From contig JAGLUD010000259.1 in assembly GCA_023134935.1 (NCBI GenBank), positions 1-13,674 on the forward strand: a stretch of 13,674 bases of DNA, in the 5' to 3' direction. The notes below the pieces were generated by a model that worked only from the letters and a program-made list of their open reading frames with translations, had not been told where the DNA came from and made no database searches. Positions 8,477 through 13,674 of the stretch are shown here, one piece after another. The DNA comes from Paracoccaceae bacterium (lineage in GTDB: Bacteria; Pseudomonadota; Alphaproteobacteria; Rhodobacterales; Rhodobacteraceae). The translations under genes were made by a program, and so were the position numbers. Within the stretch, counting starts at the first letter, position 1. Every line of letters starts with the position of its first letter.

Positions 8477-8505
8477 TATGTCGCCGTTCTGCGCGCCCAA
8501 GTCAA
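8477..8505 (-). promoter_or_regulatory. candidate promoter of the ABC-F/marC/protease unit
   Basis: On the minus strand, TTGACT (8500-8505) matches five of six bases of the sigma70 -35 consensus. Seventeen bases later comes GACATA (8477-8482), a weak -10. Only seven bases separate this -10 from the ABC-F ATG, so transcription would begin at or next to the start codon. This agrees with the lack of a ribosome binding site there. The -10 is poor, so the call is tentative. Confidence 0.35.
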
Positions 8506-8609
8506 TGGCTTAGGAATTAGGGGCTTCACAGGGCTGCTACCCCATGTTAGTTGCGCGCCAGATACATAAAGGGGCCGCGATTGGCCCAACATTCCAAAGG
8601 ACCTTTATC

Positions 8610-9032
8610 ATGGCTATCCAACGCACATTCTCCATCATCAAACCAGACGCAACTAAACGCAACCTAACAGGCGCAATTGCTGCTAAATTCGAAGCAGCCG
8701 GCCTACGCATCGTTGCGTCCAAGCGCATCCAGATGACACTGGCACAGGCTGAAACATTCTACGGTGTACACTCCGAACGTCCGTTCTTCGGCGAACTTTG
8801 CGAATTCATGATCTCCGAGCCTATCGTGGTTCAGGTTCTTGAAGGCGAAGATGCAATCGCGAAAAACCGCGAAGTTATGGGCGCAACAAACCCAGCCGAC
8901 GCTGACGAGGGCACAATTCGTAAGGAATTCGCGCTGTCGATTGGCGAAAATTCAGTACACGGTTCCGACGCTCCAGAAACAGCTGCCGAAGAAATCGCAT
9001 TCTTCTTCTCCGGTCTTGAACTCGTTGGCTAA
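8610..9032 (+). CDS. ndk: nucleoside diphosphate kinase
   Basis: This cytosolic enzyme moves the gamma phosphate from ATP to other nucleoside diphosphates, through a phosphohistidine, to balance NTP and dNTP pools. The 140-residue protein has the usual length and motifs: [15 protein letters not shown] start ([15 protein letters not shown]), RPFFGEL (57-63), the substrate block [17 protein letters not shown] (91-107), and the active-site [10 protein letters not shown] with H117. I chose the ATG at 8610, which has AAAGGA about eight bases upstream and gives the canonical MAIQRTFS start; the open frame extends further left but those codons do not look like the family. The gene stands alone between a divergent ABC-F unit and the convergent TfoX-like gene, with its own terminator. 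Confidence 0.98.
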   Translation: MAIQRTFSIIKPDATKRNLTGAIAAKFEAAGLRIVASKRIQMTLAQAETFYGVHSERPFFGELCEFMISEPIVVQVLEGEDAIAKNREVMGATNPADADEGTIRKEFALSIGENSVHGSDAPETAAEEIAFFFSGLELVG

Positions 9033-9388
9033 TCCGGCGATCTAACGCCAAGCCTATCAAGGGCCGCTTCGATATCGGAGCGGCCCTTTTTCTTTGCGCC
9101 AAGCGTATCGGCAACAAGTCGGTCGAATTTTTTGCGTAATTTTACCTTCTCGGCACCCTGACAATCATTCCAAAGTCGTCCCTGCAATCCCATCACCAGC
9201 GCATAATACCCAATGAAATGTGGGCGGACGCCATTTTTCAAAACCAGCCGATACCCTTCATCCGCTCCTAGTTCTCGCAGTTGTTCTGCCGTTGTCACAC
9301 CAACCCGCGAAAACATGGCCTCGACCGCTGGACCAAGGTTTCGAATAGATGAAACCGGATCAGACACTCGCACGTTCGACAGCTGCAT
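9029..9388 (-). CDS. TfoX C-terminal-domain protein
   Basis: This 119-residue protein consists almost only of a TfoX C-terminal domain, a small helical helix-hairpin-helix-like fold. In gamma-proteobacterial TfoX (Sxy) it follows an N-terminal domain and the full protein acts in competence control. Here the N-terminal domain is absent, so competence regulation should not be assumed. Recognisable blocks are [19 protein letters not shown] (12-30), [30 protein letters not shown] (54-71) and WNDC. The ATG at 9388 has GAAGG nine bases upstream and overlaps the saccharopine dehydrogenase end by 29 bases. A GTG at 9367 would give [13 protein letters not shown], which looks like a natural family start, so the start is open. 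The stop overlaps the ndk stop by four bases (CTAA). Residues near 98-112 are encoded by the ndk terminator hairpin. Confidence 0.8.
   Translation of the reverse strand: MQLSNVRVSDPVSSIRNLGPAVEAMFSRVGVTTAEQLRELGADEGYRLVLKNGVRPHFIGYYALVMGLQGRLWNDCQGAEKVKLRKKFDRLVADTLGAKKKGRSDIEAALDRLGVRSPD
9059..9095 (+). terminator. intrinsic terminator of ndk
   Basis: AAGGGCCGCT (9059-9068) pairs perfectly with AGCGGCCCTT (9079-9088). The loop can pair further through T-G, C-G and G-C to leave an ATAT tetraloop, so the stem is up to 13 pairs. It is followed by a T-rich tract, TTTTTCTTT (9087-9095, partly in the stem). It is GC-rich with a T-tail only in the plus direction. It sits 27 bases after the ndk stop, inside the coding sequence of the facing TfoX-like gene. 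Confidence 0.9.
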
Positions 9389-10418
9389 CGAATGTCGCCT
9401 TCGCCGCCAACCATTCTTCGCCGTCTGGATATGTTAACAACGCCTTAACCATCTGCGAAGAGAAATCCTCGCTTGCCTCGCGCGGTAACAGGGAAGGGAG
9501 GTTGTCGATTGCCGTCAGCTCCATTTCCTCGCGAATACCGTTTTGTCCGAGCGATACGAACGGCACATCCCAACCGGTCGGCGCGTCATATATCGGCAAC
9601 GGGTTAAAATCGCTGAACGGGTCACAGGACACATCCGAGATCATCTGGATGAAATTCATCGGATTGGAAATGTCCTCTTGGGAAAGCAGTTGCAATCCAG
9701 GCCCTGTCATTAATACACAGTTAACCAACAAATCATGCGCCATTAGTGCGGCACGATCCAGGTCTCGGGTTTCGTCCATGTCCCACTCGGTCACTTCAAA
9801 CCCTGCCAGTTTCAACGCTTCCGTCGCCCCCGTGCCAGAACGCCCCTTGGCCCCAATCACGACACCACGGCGAGGCTTTATGCAATCCGCAGAAAGCCTC
9901 CGCAAAATACTTTCAACTTCTTCACGCGATTCAAAACTGCTAACGCCACTCTCCGGCCCATCAACACCATTCCAACGCGCCAACAATCGCCAAGCAGCCA
10001 ACGCCGCCCCCATCCAGCCGGCCCAATATCCAAAGGCGGCAACACGTCTTCTTTCTTTCACCAAATACTCAATATCGTAAAGCTGTCCGCCCCCCCGACG
10101 AAAACGGGAAATTTCCTGCTCCCAGCCAGTTTGATTTTTATAGATATGCGCGAAATGTATGAATGGAACCCCAAGCTCAGCGGGTTCCTCGGGCAGTTCT
10201 TTCAACCCCAATATCGTCGCATCACTTGCATTCAACCATGTGCCAGCATCAACCAGTTCACAGCCAGCGGCCTCATATTCGGCATCCGTGAAAATCCGCT
10301 TATCACTACGCTCAACCGAAATCTCAAACCCTGCCTCAAGCAAAGTCTTCGCATCATTCGGAGTTACAGGCGTGCGCCGCTCGGTTTCACGGGCTTCGTC
10401 TCGGAGGATAAAATTCAT
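9360..10418 (-). CDS. saccharopine dehydrogenase (NAD+, L-lysine-forming), Lys1-like
   Basis: The family interconverts saccharopine with lysine and 2-oxoglutarate using NAD. It is the last step of the fungal lysine pathway and can run backwards in lysine use. The 352-residue protein (yeast Lys1 is about 373) keeps the two catalytic residues, K73 in GLKELPEE and H91 in FIHFAHIYKNQ. It also keeps LYDIEYL (113-119), RVAAFGYWAGWMGAA (125-139), a glycine-rich nucleotide-binding loop GAKGRSGTGA (189-198), and DVSCDPFSDFNPLPIY (262-277). The ATG has AAGG seven bases upstream and lies nine bases after the purN stop. In bacteria with the usual diaminopimelate route the role of this enzyme is unclear, and no partner enzyme is in the window. 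It probably shares a transcript with purM and purN. Confidence 0.88.
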   Translation of the reverse strand: MNFILRDEARETERRTPVTPNDAKTLLEAGFEISVERSDKRIFTDAEYEAAGCELVDAGTWLNASDATILGLKELPEEPAELGVPFIHFAHIYKNQTGWEQEISRFRRGGGQLYDIEYLVKERRRVAAFGYWAGWMGAALAAWRLLARWNGVDGPESGVSSFESREEVESILRRLSADCIKPRRGVVIGAKGRSGTGATEALKLAGFEVTEWDMDETRDLDRAALMAHDLLVNCVLMTGPGLQLLSQEDISNPMNFIQMISDVSCDPFSDFNPLPIYDAPTGWDVPFVSLGQNGIREEMELTAIDNLPSLLPREASEDFSSQMVKALLTYPDGEEWLAAKATFDAAVERASV

Positions 10419-10427
10419 GGCGTGTCC

Positions 10428-11024
10428 TTAGGAAAACAGCGCGACCTTGGTGTCGTCGTTGCCCGCAAACTTACGCAAGACCATAGGGTAGAGTCTATGC
10501 TCCATCGGCAATAATCTCGCTGCCAGATTGTCGGGTGTATCATCAGCATGCACAGGGATCACGGCTTGCCCCAATATCGGCCCGCCGTCCAGCTCCGCCG
10601 TAACACGGTGCACCGTGCACCCGTGCACGGCCATTCCAGCATCTAATGCTCGTTGATGCGTGTGCAATCCTGTGAATAGCGGCAGGATCGAGGGGTGAAT
10701 GTTCAACATCTTCCCTTCCCACTTCGCCGTGAATTCCGGTGTCAGAATACGCATGAAACCCGCTAGACATATAATGTCAGGGTTTGCAGCCAGCAGTGCT
10801 GCATGCAGTTCCGCCTCGAAAGCCTCGCGATTTCCCTTAAAGGGACGGTGGTCAACTACCACCGTCGGAATGCCCATGTCAGCGGCCTTAGCCAGCCCAC
10901 CAGCATTCGGATTATTCGAGAGCACCAACACAGGTTCCGCCGGATGCCCTGCATCCATATCCTGCGTCAGCGCCACCATGTTGGAGCCGCCACCTGAAAT
11001 CAGTATGGCGACCCGTTTCTTCAT
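10428..11024 (-). CDS. purN: phosphoribosylglycinamide formyltransferase (GAR transformylase)
   Basis: This enzyme performs the third step of de novo purine synthesis, moving a formyl group from 10-formyltetrahydrofolate to GAR. The 198-residue protein has the N-terminal ISGGGSNM loop (10-16) and the catalytic trio in their normal setting: N108 and H110 in [10 protein letters not shown], and D146 in [10 protein letters not shown] (offset by two from E. coli N106, H108, D144). [12 protein letters not shown] follows the HP block. The usual LPSFKG is LPLFTG here, a minor change. The ATG overlaps the purM stop by four bases (ATGA), so the two are translationally coupled, as is common for purM-purN. 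Confidence 0.96.
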   Translation of the reverse strand: MKKRVAILISGGGSNMVALTQDMDAGHPAEPVLVLSNNPNAGGLAKAADMGIPTVVVDHRPFKGNREAFEAELHAALLAANPDIICLAGFMRILTPEFTAKWEGKMLNIHPSILPLFTGLHTHQRALDAGMAVHGCTVHRVTAELDGGPILGQAVIPVHADDTPDNLAARLLPMEHRLYPMVLRKFAGNDDTKVALFS

Positions 11025-12067
11025 ACCAGCGTTCCCGCATACGTAACACTATCGCTCTTCACGACTGTACCAAGCGTAAATACCGTCTCGCCGTTTTCCT
11101 CGAATATCGTTTGCAAAGCCTCGGCGCGGTCCGGTGAAACGATGGCGATCATACCAATACCGCAGTTGAAAGTTTTCAGCAGCTCAGATTGCGCCATACC
11201 GGCTTGATCGACCAGCCACTTGATGACAGGCGGCAAGTTCCATGCGGTTAGGTCAATGTCAGCACCAAGCCCCTCGGGCAAAGCGCGCGGCAGGTTTTCA
11301 GTCAAACCGCCACCGGTGATATGGGCCAACGCATGCAAACCGCCTGCGCGGTAAGCTGCCAATCCAGAACGGACGTAAAGTTTGGTCGGGGCTAACAAAG
11401 CCTCGCCCAGCGACCCGTCACCAAACGGTGAAGGCGCATCCCAGCCAAGGCCGGAGTTTTCGACAATCTTGCGAACCAGCGAATACCCGTTTGAATGCAC
11501 GCCACTCGACGCCAAGCCCAATAGAACGTCACCTTCGGCCACGCCATCCGGCAACATCGCCCCGCGCTCCATCGCGCCAACCGAGAAACCCGCGAGGTCA
11601 AAATCGCCCTTCGCATACATTCCCGGCATCTCGGCGGTTTCACCACCAACCAATGCGGAATTCGACAGCCGACAACCTTCGGCGATCCCCTCGACCACAG
11701 TAGCGGCTTCGTTAATATCCAGTTTACCCGTCGCGAAATAATCAAGGAAGAACAGCGGTTCCGCACCCTGACACACAAGGTCGTTCACGCACATTGCCAC
11801 CAGATCGATACCAACGGTGGAAAGAATGCCCGTATCAATTGCTATCCGCAGCTTGGTACCAACACCGTCGGTGGCCGCAACCAGAATTGGGTCTTTATAA
11901 CCCGCAGCCTTCAGGTCGAACATCGCGCCAAAACCACCCAAGCCATCCATAACACCGGAACGTTTGGTGCTGGCAGCGGCAGGTTTAATACGCTCCACCA
12001 GTGCATTACCTGCATCAATATCAACGCCAGCGTCGGCATAGGTTAGGCCATTGGGACGATCGGACAT
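11021..12067 (-). CDS. purM: phosphoribosylformylglycinamidine cyclo-ligase (AIR synthetase)
   Basis: PurM closes the imidazole ring in the fifth step of purine synthesis, using ATP. The 348-residue protein (about 345 in E. coli) shows the family blocks GGFGAMFDL (44-52), [11 protein letters not shown] (63-73), [18 protein letters not shown] (88-105), [11 protein letters not shown] (141-151), [14 protein letters not shown] (184-197) and [14 protein letters not shown] chose the ATG at 12067, which has AGGAG six bases upstream and gives the usual [15 protein letters not shown] start. The 28 extra codons back to 12151 are hydrophobic and unlike the family. It is the first gene of the purM-purN-saccharopine dehydrogenase-TfoX_C unit. 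I could not identify a convincing promoter or a purine-responsive element in the 106 bases before the tRNA. Confidence 0.97.
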   Translation of the reverse strand: MSDRPNGLTYADAGVDIDAGNALVERIKPAAASTKRSGVMDGLGGFGAMFDLKAAGYKDPILVAATDGVGTKLRIAIDTGILSTVGIDLVAMCVNDLVCQGAEPLFFLDYFATGKLDINEAATVVEGIAEGCRLSNSALVGGETAEMPGMYAKGDFDLAGFSVGAMERGAMLPDGVAEGDVLLGLASSGVHSNGYSLVRKIVENSGLGWDAPSPFGDGSLGEALLAPTKLYVRSGLAAYRAGGLHALAHITGGGLTENLPRALPEGLGADIDLTAWNLPPVIKWLVDQAGMAQSELLKTFNCGIGMIAIVSPDRAEALQTIFEENGETVFTLGTVVKSDSVTYAGTLV

Positions 12068-12133
12068 TTCAGGCTCCTGCGATGTGAAGATTTGCGCCTG
12101 CTTTACCCTAGCAATAAACAAAAGGGAACCCAC

Positions 12134-12162
12134 TTGACCCTCCAAAAACATCCGCGTATTGA
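12134..12162 (+). promoter_or_regulatory. candidate promoter of the tRNA gene
   Basis: TTGACC (12134-12139, five of six to consensus) is followed after exactly 17 bases by TATTGA (12157-12162). A GC-rich discriminator comes next. Transcription would start near 12169, about five bases before the mature tRNA. This placement and the GC-rich discriminator suit a stable-RNA promoter under growth-rate control, which is inference. Confidence 0.6.
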
Positions 12163-12173
12163 GTGCCGCAGGC

Positions 12174-12250
12174 GGGCCTGTAGCTCAGTTGGTTAGAGCA
12201 GAGCGCTCATAACGCTTTTGTCGTAGGTTCAAGTCCTACCGGGCCTACCA
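12174..12250 (+). tRNA. tRNA with CAU anticodon, probably tRNA-Ile2 (lysidine type)
   Basis: A 77-base cloverleaf folds by eye: acceptor GGGCCTG with CGGGCCT (pairs 1 and 6 are G-U), D stem GCTC/GAGC, anticodon stem GAGCG/CGCTT around loop CTCATAA (anticodon 12208-12210), T stem GTAGG/CCTAC with TTCAAGT loop, discriminator A and an encoded CCA. CAU anticodons belong to initiator Met, elongator Met or Ile2. The G1-U72 pair is not the unpaired 1-72 of an initiator. The pairs C4-G69 and C5-G68 match the acceptor-stem feature reported for E. coli TilS recognition of tRNA-Ile2. The Ile identity is therefore likely but not proved; elongator Met remains possible. Confidence 0.93.
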
Positions 12251-12352
12251 AAATTAGTTGAAAAACTTCCTTATAAACCCTTTTTGGTTGTGCCATGATG
12301 TCTTGGGCAATAAGGTTTCAAAATTATTTGAGCAAAAAGAGATGAATTTCCA

Positions 12353-13135
12353 ATGAGCTACGATTATCTAAACAAGAATATTTACGTGTCTGCAATCTAC
12401 GCCTACAGAAACAGTTTACCGACCGCCTTAACATTCGCCTTTATTTTACTTGTTTTGGAGGTTGTAACCCCAGTTTTTGGGTTAAAGTCATCAATGACTT
12501 TCGTTGGCGAAATGTTTTTGGAAATTGGAATGGCATTTGCCATTCACACTTTTATTTTAACTGGCGTATCAAATTCATGGAAAGACTTAATATTGGTTAA
12601 GAACGAAGCCTATAGCTACAAACCCTTTATGTGGAAAAGTTTTGCTTTTTTGGCGATTTTTTTGGGGGTGATGGCAATAATTGGGGTGCTAACTTTTCTG
12701 CTAGGACCATTATTGGTTGGCGAAAAAAAAGAACTTTATGCGGGTATATTTCTCATCCTATTCCTGATTTTGGGGTTGCCTCTAATCGGCATATTATTTG
12801 CGGTTTATGGAACAATACTTCCAGCGACGGTCGCGGAAGTAGATTCATCGTTTCCAGCGGCCTTTCGTCGAAGTAGGGGTTTGTTCTGGTTCACATTTGG
12901 CCGCTTGGTATACGGTCCTACTTTGTTTACATTTGTTTTCCTACTAGTTGGAGTTGGACTTAGTGTGATTGACGTACCGGTGGATGTTTACACCGAAAGC
13001 GGGGCTTTTACTGCAATGGGTGCAATTGTATCATTTATCTTGTATGCACTGCGTATGTTTACGCTGGCGTTAACAGCGACAGTTCTATGCAAAACATACT
13101 TTAAGAGCGTAGAGTTTTCCGAGCAATCCACCTAA
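12353..13135 (+). CDS. multi-pass membrane protein of unknown function
   Basis: I do not recognise this 260-residue protein. It has about six hydrophobic helices, near residues 22-43, 47-71, 95-122, 128-156, 177-206 and 218-245, with no signal peptide. The loop between helices 4 and 5 carries PATVAEVDSSFPAAFRRSRG (157-176), whose basic end and polar residues suggest a cytoplasmic, possibly conserved, segment. No enzyme motif is visible. The gene is AT-rich compared with its neighbours: 12541-12600 has 17 G or C in 60 and 12601-12660 has 22, against 37 in 60 at 13381-13440 in modC. It starts 102 bases after the tRNA, has only weak purine-rich sequence before the ATG (AAAAAGAGATGA), and ends with a stop overlapping the modC stop by four bases. 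Composition and position suggest it could be acquired, but no integrase or repeat supports that. Confidence 0.8.
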   Translation: MSYDYLNKNIYVSAIYAYRNSLPTALTFAFILLVLEVVTPVFGLKSSMTFVGEMFLEIGMAFAIHTFILTGVSNSWKDLILVKNEAYSYKPFMWKSFAFLAIFLGVMAIIGVLTFLLGPLLVGEKKELYAGIFLILFLILGLPLIGILFAVYGTILPATVAEVDSSFPAAFRRSRGLFWFTFGRLVYGPTLFTFVFLLVGVGLSVIDVPVDVYTESGAFTAMGAIVSFILYALRMFTLALTATVLCKTYFKSVEFSEQST

Positions 13136-13674
13136 CCCAACGCCGAAATCATAACCCTTCGGTCAAAGCTGACGCTTTTGATCAGGGCGAAAGCCTCTTG
13201 CCCTTCTACCAACCTCAATTCATCAACCGCTTGCCTTGTGATGCGGGCGCGTAGGGTTTGGGTGCCCACGGCGAACAAAATCTCGGCGAAGGCGGTTTTG
13301 TCTTCGGCTTTTATCTCGGATATTGTCGCGGTGATGGCGTTGCGGATGCTGATGCCCTCGGGGCGGTTGATGGCTATGGCTACGTCGCGGGCGCGGATGC
13401 GTAGGCGGATGCGATCGCCGATTTTTAACGAGGCGACCATGGGCATGCGCAGCACCTCGCCCTCGAAATCGAGCGTGGTGATTTGGAAATTCGCGTCTTG
13501 CGCGACGACGGTTGCCTGCAAAAATGTGCCAGCCTCGAACTTTCCGGTGAAGTCGTGCATTTCTTGGGTGTCAAAAATCTCGGGGATGGGACCACGGGCA
13601 CTGACGTAACCGTCTGGCGACAGCAGGATGACCTCGTCGGCGAGGCGGGCGACCTCGTCTATCGCGTGGCTGAC
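13132..13674 (-). CDS. modC: molybdate ABC transporter ATP-binding protein ModC, C-terminal half (runs off the right edge)
   Basis: ModC powers molybdate import with ModA and ModB, needed for molybdenum cofactor enzymes. The open minus frame continues past the window edge: 180 residues are visible, starting inside the ATPase domain with VSHAIDEVARLADEV, whose His is the H-loop switch residue. An ATG at 13560 is internal and should not be taken as the start. After the ATPase end come the TOBE/Mop-type regulatory strands, with RIRARDVAIAINRPEG and ISIRNAITATI, and near the end ARITRQAVDEL and ALIKSVS. These blocks are typical of ModC rather than other importers. The GC content is higher than in the neighbouring membrane protein. 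Walker A, signature and Walker B motifs lie outside the window. Confidence 0.9.
   Translation of the reverse strand, partial: VSHAIDEVARLADEVILLSPDGYVSARGPIPEIFDTQEMHDFTGKFEAGTFLQATVVAQDANFQITTLDFEGEVLRMPMVASLKIGDRIRLRIRARDVAIAINRPEGISIRNAITATISEIKAEDKTAFAEILFAVGTQTLRARITRQAVDELRLVEGQEAFALIKSVSFDRRVMISALG

Noticed and set aside
9349..10080. 243-codon open frame on the plus strand
   Set aside because: It is antisense to the saccharopine dehydrogenase gene, has no recognisable domain, and starts without a ribosome binding site.
10608..10628. Short repeated GTGCAC units
   Set aside because: They encode the VHGCTVH part of PurN, so the repetition follows from two nearby Val-His codon pairs; no array structure exists.
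12251..12300. Possible terminator after the tRNA (AACC, T-run, GGTT)
   Set aside because: The stem is only four to five weak pairs and the T-run lies in the loop rather than after the stem, so it does not support a terminator call.
1..13674. Defence island, prophage, CRISPR or secondary-metabolite cluster
   Set aside because: Nearly every gene is a recognisable core gene in a plausible native arrangement, and no spaced repeats, integrase, transposase or toxin-antitoxin-like pair was found on either strand.

Overview
The window looks like ordinary chromosomal core sequence from an alphaproteobacterium, most likely Rhodobacterales (Roseobacter group). This is inferred from gene content and order: pepA divergent from lptF-lptG-lptD, the TTG/GTG starts, a Lys1-type saccharopine dehydrogenase and a TfoX C-terminal-domain protein. 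No phage, transposon, integrase, CRISPR array or recognisable defence locus is visible.

Left part (1-3357, minus strand): lptF, lptG and the first 375 codons of lptD, with 1 and 6 bases between genes. These encode the inner-membrane and outer-membrane ends of the lipopolysaccharide export bridge. A 134-base gap separates lptF from the divergent pepA-holC pair (3492-5422, plus strand), encoding leucyl aminopeptidase and the DNA polymerase III chi subunit.

Middle (5423-8469, minus strand): a gapless unit of three genes read as ABC-F ATPase, then a MarC-family membrane protein, then a membrane-anchored retropepsin-like aspartic protease. The ABC-F start overlaps or abuts a possible promoter that would give a leaderless mRNA. 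ndk (8610-9032, plus strand) diverges from this unit and ends in a strong intrinsic terminator that lies inside the coding sequence of the facing gene.

Right part (9029-12067, minus strand): a compact unit purM-purN-saccharopine dehydrogenase-TfoX_C, joining two steps of de novo purine synthesis to a lysine/saccharopine enzyme and a small helical protein of unknown role. A CAU-anticodon tRNA, probably the lysidine-modified tRNA-Ile2, diverges from purM at 12174-12250 with a good sigma70-type promoter. Behind it lies an AT-rich gene for a six-helix membrane protein of unknown function (12353-13135), the only clear compositional outlier. The window ends in the C-terminal half of modC (molybdate ABC transporter ATPase), facing left.

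The layout is very dense: the three convergent gene pairs end with stop codons that touch or overlap. I found no convincing new biological system. The items most worth following up are the unknown membrane protein after the tRNA, the same-frame MarC/protease junction, the terminator embedded in a coding sequence, and the Lys1-like enzyme in a purine operon.
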